A stretch of 64,000 nt of DNA from Doryteuthis pealeii (GCA_023376005.1 CM042150.1:72894578-72958577); one strand, 5' to 3'; shown: positions 22,440 to 35,894, counted from the first letter of the stretch. The notes: a model not told the origin generated them from the letters alone. Program-made: numbers and translations.

Positions 22440-25400
22440 TTCAGTCTGTCTTATGAGTTAACCATTGCTGGGATGAGAAGAATAAGATTAATACCTTTTC
22501 CTCAAATTACATTAGTGTGAAGTAAATTAACTAGTTTATTAGAATACACCTTGATAATTATCTATATTCATTAATATTAGTGTTCAACATTTCACTGTGA
22601 CTAAATAATATATAATTATATATAATTAATTGGTACATTAGTAATAAAATCCAGTAAATTTGAAATACTTACACCAATCAGTTTTGGTAAGAAAAAAGAA
22701 AAAATGAATATACTGAAAGTAGAATTTTTATTTTCTTAAAACTTTTCAACCCCTAAATGAATTAGAACTAAGCGGAAAAGTGCTATATATTTTGCCTTCA
22801 TAGACAAACTAAGACTTCTATTGATTAAGAGTTGATAAAAGATATAAGCTATCTTGTGTAAACTAGAAATACTTATCTCTTCACTACTTTGATCTAGACT
22901 AGTGTCCAAGTAAACAGGATCAATGACTATTTTCTGATTTAATGACCAATTATTATTTATTCACTTATGTAACTTGTGATGTCAAACAAATACACCAAAA
23001 CTTTCTTTTCCTTCAATGATTACAGATAGATGCACAGCAAATTTTGTAGGTATAATAATAATATAATAATTATAACTGTATTTTATCTCCAACTGTAATT
23101 GAACCCAGTATTGAATACTGATTTTTATTAAATACATCTAAATACAATCAGCCAAGACCAGATTGATGGTGATATTTTTTGGAACTTAAACAAATTATCA
23201 ACAAAATTAGGTGATTTGAATGCATATAACGTAGATTTTATCTGAAAATTAGATCAATTTCCATTACTTTTGGATTACTAAATTTAAAAGCTTGCGTTTC
23301 ACTCAAGATTGATTTATTTTGAAAACGAAATGAATTAACAGATGGAAGAGGAAAACCTCAGAATTATTTTTGTCATTGAATTTACATTAGTTGATTGCTA
23401 TAAAACTTTTTTTTTTCGTGATTACTGTGGTGGAATAACAAGTAAATTAATATCACTTCAGAGTAAAAGTCAAAAATTCTCATTTATGTTCCACTTAGCT
23501 GTTTGGCTTTTATATATTCTTCTACTTCATGTTATATTTCTCTCACACTGAATAGTGGTTTTTTTTTCTGTTTAATAATGAGTTGTAATCTTTTAAAGGT
23601 TTTTAAAAGCTCAGTGGAATTAAGCTCTGATTCATTTACACTTTTATGAAATGATTTTATGAGATGCAAATTCAAAGATATTTCAAGGAAATTGTCACGC
23701 ATCCATGGAATTCTGTAAAAATTATGCATTGTATTTATTAAGTAAATTTTATTAAAGTCTTTATAAACTGAGCCTCATAAATAATATGAAAATAAGATGA
23801 ATTATTGATATGGTTAATTCTAAACTTTATGAAAATCAGCTTTAAATATGAATAATTGTTTTCTTGTTTTTTCTGTAATACAACCTTTAAAAAATTCAAA
23901 TTGAAACATCATATCCATATTCTTATAAGAGATAAATCAAACTTTAAGAAAAACAAAAGTAAAAAAATTCCTTTAACATGGATGTTGTAAAACATTGTAT
24001 AACTAACATCAAACAATTCATTATGATATAACTTACACTAAAAATAAAAACCAAAATGGGAAAAGAGTTTTTAAATTCAATTAATAAATATTTTTCTAAG
24101 ACAATAACACTACACAAAATATGGAATAAAAATACTATAAAAGATAGTTTCTGCTATATAGACAATTTGTAAAGAATAATACAAAAACAATCATAAAATG
24201 ATAAATATAAAAAAAACACAGTAATGAGATGAACGATGTATACAATTGTAAAATGAATGAATGCCCTTTAAAAGTTAGACATTTACAATTGTAGTGTACT
24301 TAGCTACTGTAAAAAATGATAAGAGACATAATATGATTTATATAGTATCTAGCAAATGATCATGGAAAGAAAAGTAAAATAATCATAGATCTTTGTTTAA
24401 AGTAACTGTTATGCAAATATATTTGGGAGTATAAAGAAAAAATGTCAAAAAACTTTCAAATAAATGGTCTATATTAAACAGAGCCTGCTATGTTTGTAAT
24501 GAGGAAGTTGAAACAATGTAAATAATGCCTGGAAGAAAAATTTAACATCATTGATTTTCCTAATCCTAATAAGTGTTGGGATTATATCTCTTGAGTGATA
24601 GGGGACATGAGAGGTAATTACCTTCTGTGTATATCAGTAGCTACTAGGTGGCAAAGCGAACAGCAATATAAAAGTGGAAACGCTAAAGTCAAATTCAGCC
24701 TTCACAGAGGTAAGAGGCACCAGTTGTGTCTCTTGTTTACAAGACAAGGGGGCTTTGTGCCCTCAACATTTTGTGTTGCATGGCACACAAGAACATGCTC
24801 AACATGTATTTATACTTTCCTCTTTTACCAGCAGCCTTAAAATGTTATTTACTAAAATACTATTTTCCTATCTGGACATTTCTCTTATACAACTATGTAT
24901 AAGCTCTTCTTTGTATTTCCTGTTATGTCTGTATTCTCCTCTATTAAGTCTGCCCAGGCAATAAAATATCCTTGTTATCAATTTGTCATAAATTGTTATA
25001 TTCATACCATATGAGGAAACAATATATTCAAACGGCTATCGTTCATCAGCATAATCATTTAAATGAATTATCGGAGGTGGTGTCAAAATGTCATCATGAA
25101 GCTAGATACCTTTTTTGTTATTTGGCACTAGATTAAATCATGAGGCCTAGATTTTGTCATGTGACATAGCTTTTGTATCCTCCATTTTAAGAGTTTTCTA
25201 TAAATTTAGTTGCTTAAAGATATGGTGTTTTGATGAATCTTACCTGATGATAAGTATTGTGAAACTCAGAGTTGTGAGTAAATAATATGCTTAACTTTTT
25301 ATTTTTTAATATTACTATCATATTATTACTTATTTATTCTTTATATCTGATATTTTAGGAATAACATACCGAATTTATTTGATATTGAAATATTAAAACT

Positions 25401-27700
25401 AAATGTTTGAGTAAGGTTCAACTTAGCTGTTGAAAGGAAAACAAATATGATATTTTAATGTCTAGTGAGAAAAAGCTTTATGAATGATTATCTATGAATT
25501 TTCCTTTGAAAACCAATTCAAGAAAAGTATACATCAGAAATAATTTGCTTTTACAATTTTAAAATGTTTTTATCTAGATTCAAATTGGTGAATCATAAAG
25601 AACATAAAAATGTTACATTGTGAGAATATCCACCTTTGCAACATGTGCACCTTCTTTTAATTATGATATTGACCCCATGTTGTAATATTATGTGCTGGAC
25701 AGTTTGAAAGGCATGAGCTAGAGACAGGTTCACAAGTTAAAAAAAAAAAAAAAAAAAAAAAAAACACAAGAAAAATCTGATGATAGGATGCTAATGGAGG
25801 AGGAAGGTGTGACACATTGTGCAATTTGTGATGGAGTAGAGGGCACTTAATTTGATGTTGTCAGCTGGCAAAAGAAAATTCTCTTAACTACAAGTCTGAC
25901 TGACTTCATATGATGTGGGTCTTTGCTTATTTCCTATCTAGTTGGCCTGGGATCAACTGCCCACTAGAACAGTACTTTGAGTCTGACTGGCAGGGTCCAT
26001 AGCCTGCTTGTATATATGCAAAATCTACCACTACTCCTGCCCCCTGGTCTGACCACCCAGAAATGGGCCATAACTTTTGCCTGCAAGACTTATGATTCTA
26101 AATTGCTCTTAAAGATGCAAATGTTACTTTTTTTTCAGTCTGATTGTTGCCAATTTTCTGTTAATTTTTTTGGGACCCAATTTCTCTTAAAAACTAGTCA
26201 TTAAAAATATTTATCTAAATGATCCTGAATCACTGCCTAACTGCTATCATTTCCTACAATCTTACATTTTGTGATTTTTTTAGAATGTGGACACCCTTTA
26301 GTCATACTAGCCTTTCAATCTTGATAGTTTTTATAACTTCCCTTGACAGATACAGGTGGTCCTTAATTCTTTTATGCACAACTGGTGTTAGCTCCTTAAG
26401 CTTACAGACATACATATACATATCTCTATGGCCCTTATCTATTTTTTCACTTATATCACTATGCATGTACACACATATATTCTATTTTCTTTCTCTTTTT
26501 TCTGTTTGTATATACACTCACACTATTGTGTCACAACATGAGTCAGTCTCTTATAAATACACAACACACACCTTTGCTTTTACTCACATTATTTTCAACT
26601 CATATGATTCCATTTATTTTAATGACTAACATATTATGTACAATCTAATCTTAAAAATAATTTACCATTGCATTTTTGTCAATGCATTCAAATATGTAAC
26701 ATTATATAAAACTTAATAAAAATTGGATCATAATAGAGTAAATGTACTGCAGACAACCATTCATAAATAATCTCATGTCATAAAAGTAAACTTTCAACTT
26801 ATAATCAGCCATCCTTAAAATATTGCATTGTCAATTTATATTACAGGATAATATTTGAGGTTTGTTTGTATAATATCTCTTAAAATCTCATTCAACAATG
26901 AAAAGTTATTTTTTTTACAATTATGCAGACATGGCAACTAGATTTAAACAATTGAAAAAGTCATTTTATTCATGGTGGATGGAGAACAAATAAAACCTGT
27001 GCCTAAAGAAGTGCTATGCTAAATTTAGTTATTTTAAACTCTCTTAAAAAGACTTCTAAGTTTAACACACGTTGCAAGTGTTCATAGAAAGATCATGCAT
27101 AAAGAAATATACAGGGAAAGTTTGTATTTTCTTTAATAAACTAAATTTATGTGATCAGAGAAATGAAAATCACAAAATTTGAAAACAAAGCAAAGTTGAC
27201 AGGTCTTTGAAATTAATTTAATTGGAAGTTTTCAGTTTTGTTATTTTTTTTTTCATCTTATAGCAGCCATTAAAACAGACCATTTTATTTCCAGCACATT
27301 TTTATTATTGTTTTTGTTCAGCTTATAAAATGAGTGTTTTAAATATCATTAACTAACTTAGTTTGTATTTCTTTTCTGTCGTCAGATATCAGGTTTTTTT
27401 TTATGCCAATAGTGCATTTGCTTGTCATCTAAATACAAAATTACTTAATTTTTTGTCCCCCTTTATTTCCACTCTATCAATGATGATTAGATTTCATTAA
27501 GAAATGAATTCCTCCGTAATGATTCTGCAAGTTTCTTTCAAATGAAAATTAGAATTTTTTTCCCATATGCATAGCTTAATGATTTTTTTTTCTTTCAATT
27601 TTTAGCATTTTTCCCCAGAATTTAAGATTTGATTCTGTTCTATTTAGTAATTTCAACAATTCATACAAAAAAAAAAGTTTATTTGTGGTATAATTTTAAT
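22440..27700. other. AT-rich intron sequence with a few unidentified patches
   Basis: No exon or clear mobile element was recognised. Slightly richer patches at about 24590-24830 and 25880-26130 may be decayed repeats. A poly-A run lies at 25739-25764. A region at about 25060-25290 ends in an acctgatgataag..gaaactc motif often seen near repeat ends in animals, but its origin is undefined. Confidence 0.5.
25739..25764 (+). repeat. Poly-A run, 26 bp
   Basis: A pure A tract ending in cacaag. It could be the tail of a retroposed sequence, but no recognisable retrogene lies directly upstream. Confidence 0.9.
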
Positions 27701-27706
27701 ATATAT

Positions 27707-27870
27707 CTATTTAGCAAACCCTCCGCATGAACAGGATGTGACACAAGATCAATTTTTTAAGCGGAGTTTAACAGGTTTGAATTCAGACTTTTCATTCTCC
27801 TAGACTGGTTGCCATAAAAGGTTAAAGAGCCTAGTCTACCCTGATATTTATTCAGAGCTGGAGGGAGCTG
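27707..27870 (-). mobile_element. SINE body and 3' end
   Basis: Read on the minus strand it gives gactaggctctttaacctt, tggcaaccagtctagga, tctgaattcaaacc and then gatcttgtgtcacatcc, the same blocks as in 12395-12745 and other copies. The tRNA head is missing, so it is 5'-truncated or interrupted. Confidence 0.6.
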
Positions 27871-28215
27871 GAAGTTTCCCCCTTTTTTAAATCATTTTTT
27901 ATAAAAAAAACCAAACAAACAACTTTTTTCTCTCACATCTGAATGTCATGTGCAATAATACCTAAGCACATTATATGCTTTTGAGTAAATGTGTCATGTA
28001 AAAAGATCTCACCACTTGAATGCACTTAATCCTATGCAAACACTTGATTAACCACTTTTTACAATTCTCCTGTCTGGGTTATATACATGAAACTAGTGTA
28101 ATAGTAATATAGTATTCATAATTTCATATTTTAGTTTTTATACCTGATCTGCTATTATAGCCTTGAGCACTATTTCAATGCATACACTTTTCTTATGTGC
28201 AGTGCTATCCTTCAT

Positions 28216-28290
28216 TATATACATATATATGTGTGTGTGTGAGTGTGTGTGTGCGTGCGTGCATGTGTGTGTGTGCATGTGCATGCATGT
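28216..28290. repeat. (TA)n(GT)n with GC interruptions
   Basis: TA alternation passes into GT and then gtgcgtgc and gcatgc variants. It is a decaying compound microsatellite. Confidence 0.9.
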
Positions 28291-28299
28291 GAATATGAA

Positions 28300-29710
28300 A
28301 AATAGTAGTAAAATTTCTGAAAGTTTTATTCTTTATTAAGAGAATAATAAAAAGTTTTTATTTGATAATTAATTTTAATTTAGTGCAGTAGCTAAGGAAC
28401 AGATTTCACAGAAAATGAATAGTTTTAAAGAATAAAATGACATACTTGGCTCTAAATTTGAAAGCAAAATTCTCTTTTGATAAAATGTATTCATTAATCC
28501 TTCAAGCTGGTTATATCTTGGCATATATAACAGGATGTAGAAAACAACCCAAGATATCAACTATAGATGTCATCTATGTCCTATAAGATATTTAACAAAC
28601 ATTTTTTTAGTGTATTGACTTGTATTTTGAAATTAATGATACACAGATGCAAAATATTACATTTGATTTGTAAAGTTTTTAAAGTCATATTATCTCTTGT
28701 GTGAAATTAGCCACAAATATATGGAGAAGATAAGAAATCATGGAATTCAAATCTGTATTCAAGACAGAAATCTACTATACAAGTTTATTTAATTTTCAAC
28801 TCAATACTGGTTTTATCTTTGAAGGATTATCTGCCAAACAATATAAATGGATGCTGTCAGTGTCACTTTGTACAAAAGTTTCCATTGCAGACATATTAGG
28901 AGAAAGAAAATCAATAAATACTTCCTGGAAGTGAAATGAAGCTTTTATAGCAAATATAGTTTAGGGTGTGACATGAGTGGCTACTAGTTTTGTAAATCAG
29001 TACAGATACAAAAAATGGTGTAGAAAGTATCATGGCTTTAAAAAAGATAGAATTAATAGTTTAGATTTTAAAAAAAATGTCTACTTGCACATACAGGTCT
29101 AACTGAAAGAGATACTTTAACAAAGTATTTAAACATTCATAATACAATGTTGAAGATATATATAAGTATTTATATTGAAAAAAAAAACCCTAAATACTTC
29201 CAAAATTTTAATCATAAAAGTGATCTTAGTTCTTTCTAAGAAAATCCCAAGATCTGACTCCTATGATAGAAGTTTTTGATTAAAATAAATTCTCTTCAGT
29301 TGTATATGCAATGTTTAAATCTTTTAGTCACTTTTTGTTATAATGTGAGGAATGCTATAATGAACTATTCTTAGTGTGGACTAGATAACACTTGCTTTTC
29401 TGTACTGTAATAAAACCTAATCATTTGAACAGTAAATTCTTTCTTTCATGTGTCACTACAAACTACTTTGATTTGAATCTCCTAGCATTGCTCAACTGCT
29501 GGCCACTTATTCACCTTGGCTCTTCTTCAGAAATTAAAATCAGATACTTTTTGTGAATCCATTTTATATTTATTTTTAAAACAAATAAAGAAATATATAA
29601 TTTTGAATCAGATTAGAAACTGAAATAAATTGGATTAAGTTTTTCCTAATTAAAATAAAAATAAAGTTTTGCTAGATCAAACCCATTAAAACAAATTAGC
29701 TTTTTAAGGT
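28300..29710. other. AT-rich intron sequence, nothing recognised
   Basis: No exon, RNA gene or repeat with clear ends was seen. Confidence 0.5.
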
Positions 29711-29713
29711 TAT

Positions 29714-30012
29714 TTGCCGCTCATCCCACTTATGAGGGCTTGACACAAGGACATTTTTATGTGGGCCCACCCATAAGCCGAAGCTTATGTGTGGGTAGCT
29801 GGAAAAAATTGTGTTGATCCCGTCGGCATTCTCCCATGAGGGGGGCGCCTCAGGCGCTGGGCAATAAACCCAGCCCTGGCCCTTTAAGTCAAGGGGGGCA
29901 GGTATTGCCTGGGGGAAATCTCCATGGGATTGACCCTATTTTTACTTTACTGGTCCAGTGGCTGAAGCACACTGGCACTGGACCCCCAGCCGAGGCCGGG
30001 TAACATAAGGTA
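29714..30012 (+). repeat. GC-rich structured dispersed repeat, copy 1
   Basis: This island stands out sharply from the AT-rich intron. It aligns along its length with 36770-37085 in the same orientation, sharing aagcc.a...atg.gtgg, ggggcgcctcaggcgctggg, caataaacccagccctg, caaggggggcaggtattgcc and gtccagtgg. Two adjoining perfect hairpins (29845-29857 and 29857-29873) fall in the most conserved part. No protein is encoded and no tRNA, 7SL or 5S head was found. It ends at about 30012 near a ggtaagta motif. Small non-autonomous element is the likely nature, but the class is unknown. Confidence 0.75.
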
Positions 30013-30027
30013 AGTATTAGCTTTTTA

Positions 30028-30068
30028 AATCTTCTATTATTTATCTATCTTCTATTATTTATCTATCT
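30028..30068 (+). repeat. Short tandem duplication (about 20-bp unit)
   Basis: The segment tcttctattatttatctat occurs twice in a row just beyond the GC-rich repeat. It is probably replication slippage. Confidence 0.8.
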
Positions 30069-30069
30069 G

Positions 30070-31550
30070 ATTATTTTGGTAAAACAATAAAAAAAGTGAA
30101 GGGTTGAATAAATAAATAAGAAAATACAATGTGAACTGGTCTACTAATTCCAGAGTCTTGCCATCTAGGGTAGATTTCCACTATAATGACAATGTTTTGA
30201 GGCATTTATCTATTGATAATTTGTTCTCAAATTGCCAACTAACAAGGACATTCTAAGTTGTAATCCACCCACTTTAGAATTGTTAGTTGAAGAACATGAT
30301 TGGTCTTTTTGGTTAGGGTACATTGTCAAATACCTGAATAGTTGGTGTTAAGTTCTTTTAAAAGAAATAGAATCTGAGGAACATACATTCAAATATTCAC
30401 AAGTTTTAAGATGTATCAGTTTATGTTTATATACACAATATAGTAAGAATGCAGAAGGTGGCTAAAACACATGTAGACGTATTAACATCGAATGATAAAA
30501 CTGTAATAAGAATTCAAGGGTAAGAGAAATAAATTGAGCAGAGAAACAAAATCTTGGCAAAGCATCAATAAGATATTAAAGTGTGGTGAAGTGGCGGCAT
30601 CATTAGCTTCAAAGCTAAAATAATGGGGAAAGTTAATTGGTGCTAGGAGTTAAGGTGCTAATGTTCTTGTGGTCATGAGAACTTTAAAATATTGTTTCAA
30701 TTCTTCTGTGTTTCTTCAATTCCTTCCTAAAAGGTTAATATCATGCTTAAAATACTGGATTGTCTTGTTTGACAAAGAAGGTATTCATTTTCATGTTTAG
30801 ATTGTTTTTCTTATTTCACAAATTACTGATTTTGGTAATATTATTATATCTAACTAACACATGTCCCTATGATACCTGCATACTTTCTTGGGTTGAAGTT
30901 TTTCTTTTACCTTTTCTATTTTAAATTTGGACTTTTTTAATTAGTTCCTACCACTCTTTAGGTCTTTCAGGTTAATACTCTGCATGAAGCAGACTTTTTA
31001 CCTTTGTTTTAATTATTAAAAGTTTAATCTATACATGTCCAATCCACTTTTTTTCTGACTCATTTTTGTACAAACTTTTGAATCTAAATATTTCCAGTTG
31101 AAGTCACCATAGGTTTGGTGTTGTGACTTAGTTTCATTTTTGACCTATGTGATAAATGTGGTAATCTTTGAATTAACAAAGTCAACCACATTTACCCAAC
31201 AGTAATATCTTATTAAAAATATTGAAAAGAATTAGTGACAAAGCTGATCAATGAAGAATCTAGAATAAAAAGGGAGACATCAGTTTTATGATATTCAATA
31301 TGTCTGAATTATTTCTTAAAAGAAAGAAACTTCTTGTTTGTAATTATGGGTCGAATTCCTAAATTAAAAAAAAATCTCTCAGACAGGATTCTATGGATTT
31401 ACTTTCTCTTGGAATTATCTTTTTCAAGCAGCAAAATTCTGAAAACAAGTACAGAAAAAGCAATATTTACAAAAACTAATTTTAATAATTTTTATGATAA
31501 TTAAGTAGCATAAACATTATTAAGACATTATCATAGTCCTGATCATTTAT
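30070..31550. other. AT-rich intron sequence, nothing recognised
   Basis: No exon or defined repeat was seen. Confidence 0.5.
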
Positions 31551-31557
31551 ATATTGA

Positions 31558-31705
31558 TTTACCCAACCACTCTGCCATGGTTAAGATGTGATATACAAGG
31601 TCAATGTTTTAAAAGTAGCATACAACTTGTTTGAATTCAGTTTTCATTCTTCTAGATTGGTTGCCATATAAAAGGCTAAAGGGTTCATCCTGCCTTACCC
31701 ATATA
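31558..31705 (-). mobile_element. SINE body and 3' end fragment
   Basis: In minus-strand sense it carries ctttagccttttatatggca, ccaatctagaagaatg, actgaattcaaac and accttgtatatcacatctta, matching the minus-strand copy at 27707-27870. It lacks a tRNA head and abuts the probable LTR that begins at about 31710, so the LTR may have inserted into or beside it. Confidence 0.6.
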
Positions 31706-31709
31706 ACAC

Positions 31710-32900
31710 TGTAGTGGTGTTATGGATTGACTGGCGATATATCTCATTAGATACTTGAAAAAACAATTTTGGTTAACTTTTGGATATAAAAATAACAATT
31801 GTGTCTAGAGTCGTACAGGCGACTATATCAGAGTACAAGTCAGTGGTAGGAGTAACGTCAACACAAGATAAGAAGAAATTACTCGAACAAAAGAAATTCT
31901 AATGGCTAAAAGTCGGTTGATATAAAACAAATGACTGTTTTATACAAATGTTTTCATATACATATATATTGTCATTCTTGTGAAGACTGCACAAGATAAG
32001 AAAATTTATTTAACAAATACAGTTTAAAGATTAGATCTTAAAAATATAGATTCAGTAAGAATAACATTCAGCGGGTAATCTGTGACCAATTTCTGGGAAT
32101 TATCATAGCAACTGACAGATAAGTCTGGCACAAGGCCATTAATACAATAATAAAAATATTATCAGGTGCCTCACCAATCAGGAAACTGGGGCGGAGACTT
32201 GTTGCCCCCCTCCAAGATGTGTAACCCAAGCCCATGATTTCGATTGGCCGTCCAATCAAATGCTACCGTATGGGTGGGTTTTTGTACACCTCCTGATGTT
32301 TACACTGTAGGGCCATTGGTCCGGCATTTCTATTGGCTGGCCAATCAGAGCTCTGGATTCAGGGGTTTGGAACCCATAAAAGAGGACCCAAAAGGGTTCC
32401 AGGCAGATTGGAGAGCTGGTTCTTGACCAGATTGGAGAGCTGGTTCTTGATCAGATCGGACAGATGGTTCTTGACCAGATTGATAACTCCATCTCACAGC
32501 CTTTGTCGCCGTCTTTGCTTTGTCATCTTGTTACTCAAAGTCCTGAATTTGAATCAGAACTCAACATAAATCGCCAGTCAGTCCACAAAATTCCGACTCC
32601 ACTTAACTTCGATACCCCTTTGTGATTGTACATGATTTTTATCACCGTATAACTAATAAAGGTCTTTTATTATTAAAAAAAGCGTTTGTATTAATTGTGG
32701 AACAACATTGGTCAATTTGGTCACTTTCAGGTACAGCCCGGAACAAGCCCTTCAACTTTCCTGTGGGTCAAATAACATCCATCGTGTTAGATTTGGCGCC
32801 GCGACAGCATATTGGTACATTTGGTGCCTTCCCGCAGGATGGCATAGTATTACATTTGTTGCCACGACCACCGTAATATTACATTTGGTTCCCATAGGAA
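31710..32900 (+). mobile_element. Probable solo LTR with leader of an LTR retrotransposon
   Basis: The block begins TGTAGTGGTGTTATGG. It has an LTR-like promoter layout: two CCAAT-type boxes (palindromic ATTGGCTGGCCAAT at 32332-32345), a TATA-like CATAAAAG at 32375-32382, and a polyadenylation signal AATAAA at 32655-32660 about 270 bp on. After it come sequences like a primer binding site and leader, atttggcgccgcgac at about 32790, with three further degenerate copies of that motif. No gag or pol frame is present and no second LTR was found, so a solo LTR or truncated end fits. The right boundary and the family (Gypsy or BEL/Pao) are uncertain. Confidence 0.5.
32404..32482 (+). repeat. 24-bp tandem repeat inside the LTR
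   Basis: Three copies of a 24-bp unit (cagattggagagctggttct plus tgac) and a partial fourth lie about 22 bp downstream of the TATA-like box, that is, at the expected start of transcription. Confidence 0.9.
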
Positions 32901-32915
32901 GGGTAGTATTACACC
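32785..32915 (+). repeat. Four degenerate copies of an ATTTGGYGCC motif
   Basis: Copies of atttg(g/t)(c/t/g)gcc or a close variant start at 32791, 32819, 32853 and 32883, spaced 28, 34 and 30 bp, each preceded by a ttaca- or gta-like flank. This looks like repeated LTR-end plus primer-binding-site junctions. Whether they are functional cannot be told. Confidence 0.5.
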
Positions 32916-32934
32916 CATAGCTGGAGAGAAAAGA

Positions 32935-33058
32935 TAAAGATTTATGTTTTCCCAAAGGACATTAGCACAAAGTGAAACACAAACTGCATTGTCCAGGATT
33001 TGAACTCAGGTCGCCAGGTTTATTTCCCACAATGTTAACTGTTAAGCTACAAAGATCA
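32935..33058 (-). mobile_element. tRNA-derived SINE head with part of body
   Basis: On the minus strand the A box is in tagcttaacagttaacatt (about 33034-33052) and the B box in gagttcaaatcctgg (about 33001-33007 region). The body then reads tttgtgtttcactttgtgct and aatgtcctttggg, as in the copies at 57235 and 57683. It lies between the LTR-like region and the purine minisatellite. Confidence 0.7.
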
Positions 33059-33186
33059 TTTATGTATAGACTGACATTTCTGCTTGTCTATTGGTTAGAG
33101 ATGATGTTATCAGACATATTGAAAAATTGAGAATTCAGGTGTTTTATGGTCAGTTGAAATTCTTTCAAATCAGTCAAGAGAGCATG

Positions 33187-34765
33187 GAAAGAAGAAAATA
33201 AAGTGAATAAGTTGGAAGGAAAGAGAAAATAAAAAAAATAAGTTTGAAAGAAAGAGAAAATGAAAAGAGAATAAGTTGGAAGGAAAGAGAAAATAAAAAG
33301 AGAATAAGTTGGAAGGAAAGAGAAAATGAAAAAGAGAATAAGTTGGAAGGAAAGAGAAAAAAAAAGAATAAGTTGGAAGGAAAGAGAAAATGAAAAAGAG
33401 AAAGTTTGAATGAAAGAGAAAATGAAAAAGAGAATAAGTTGAAGGAAAGAGAAAATAAAAAAGAATAATTGGAAGGAAAGAGAAAATAAAAAGAGAATAA
33501 GTTGGAAGGAAAGAAAAAATAAAAAGAATAAGAAAGAGAAAATAAGAAAAGAATAAGTTTGAAGGAAAGAGAAATAAAAAAGAATAAGTTGGAAGGAAAG
33601 AGAAAAATAAAAAGAGAATAAGTTGGAAGGAAAGAGAAAATGAAAAAAGAATAAGTTTGAAGGAAAGAGAAAATGAAAAAGAGAATAAGTTGAAAGGAAA
33701 GAGAAAATGAAAAAAGAATAAGCTGGAAGGAAGAGAAAAATGAAAAAAAGAATAAGTTTGAAGGAAAGAGAAAATGAAAAAGAGAAATGTTGGAAGGAAA
33801 GAGAAAATAAAAAGAGAAAAAGAGAAAATGAAAAAGAGATAAGTTGGAAGGAAAGAGAAATAAAAGAATAAGTTTGAATGAAAGAGAAAATAAAAAGAGA
33901 AAAGTAAAAAAAGAATAAGTTTGAAGGAAAGAGAAAATGAAAAAGAGAATAAGTTTGAAGGAAAGAGAAAAAAAAAGAGAATAAGTTGGAAGGAAAGAGA
34001 AAATAAAAAAAGAATAAGTTTGAAGGAAAGAAAAATAAAAAGAACAAAAAGGGAAAAAGAGAAAATGAAAAAGAAATAAGGAAGAAAGAGAAAATGAAAA
34101 AGAGAATAAGTTTGAAGAAAGAGAAAATAAAAAGAGAATAAGAATAAGTTTGAAGGAAAGAAAAAATAAAAAAGAGAATAAGAAATGAAAAAGAGAATGA
34201 AGAGAGAAAGAAAAGAGATAAGTTGGAAGGAAAGAGAAAATAGAAAAGAATAAGTTTGAAGGAAAGAGAAAAAAAGAAAAAGTTTGAAGGAAAGAGAAAT
34301 AAAAAGAGAATAAGTTGAAGGAAAGAAAATGAAAAAGAAAAGAAGGAAAGAGAAAATAAGAAAAAGAATAAGTTTGAAGGAAAGAGAAAATGAAAAATAA
34401 GTTTGAAGGAAGAGAGAAAATTGAAGGAAGAGAAATGAAAAAGAAAATAAGGAAGGAAAGAGAAAAAGAATAAGTTTGAAGAAAGAGAAAATGAAAAAGA
34501 ATAAGAAGGAAAGAGAAAAAAAAGAGAATAAGTTGGAAGGAAAGAGAAATAAAAAAAGAATAAGTTTTGAAGGAAAGAGAAAATGAAAAAGAGAATAAGT
34601 TGGAAGGAAAGAGAAAATAAAAAAAGAATAAGTTTGAAGGAAAGAGAAAATGAAAAAGAGAATAAGTTGGAAGGAAAGAGAAAATAAAAAAAAGAATAAG
34701 CTGGAAAGAAAGAGAAAATGAAAAGAAAATAAGTTTAAAGGAAAGAGAAAATGAAAAAGAAAGAA
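33187..34765 (+). repeat. Purine-rich minisatellite, about 34-bp unit, 1.6 kb
   Basis: The array is made of variable units of about 34 bp: aagttggaaggaaagagaaa followed by an atgaaaaagagaat-like part. Two unit types, one with GTTTGAAGG and one with GTTGGAAGG, alternate clearly at the right end (34560-34700), which gives a dimer of about 69 bp. Only three C residues occur between 33187 and 34740 on the plus strand (33723, 34045, 34701). Two long minus-strand open frames (up to 537 codons) exist only because TTC/TTT-type codons contain no stops. They encode phenylalanine/serine/leucine-rich repeats and should not be annotated as genes. Confidence 0.95.
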
Positions 34766-34789
34766 ACAGAGAGTAAGTAGCACAGTCTA

Positions 34790-35528
<739 letters not shown>

Positions 35529-35894
35529 GTATTGGTGGCATAAAAGTTGTCATTATTGAAAATGGAATCACAAGCAAAGTTCAAATTCTGGTGCCCTGGT
35601 GTTCTTAGGAAAGGCATGTATGCATATCTTATCCACCCCCTCAAAACTATGGATAAAAAACTAATAGAGCAGATTGTGCTCTCAAGTTTTGGTGGATCAA
35701 CAAGTCTAATAGAAAGATAACTGAATTCAAAACTCTTACCAACACATCATGGGTAAAAGCCATTACTCTCCATCTCTTACTGACTATTGCAGTGAACCAA
35801 TAAACAAAGCTGATGATGATATATAATTAGAGAAACAATTAAAAGAAAAAAGGTATGAGGAGGAACTCTCAAAGTAGTTTTGACTAATGAGAAG

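Noticed and set aside
26219..26629. 136-codon plus-strand open frame
   Set aside because: Long for the region, but the product is S/T/Y/H-rich with CA/TA-repeat-like stretches and no domain. It is probably chance in a C/T-rich strand.
32244..32920. Several overlapping open frames on both strands in the LTR-like block
   Set aside because: They overlap promoter-like and repeated DNA, have no gag, pol or env features, and contradict each other in frame.
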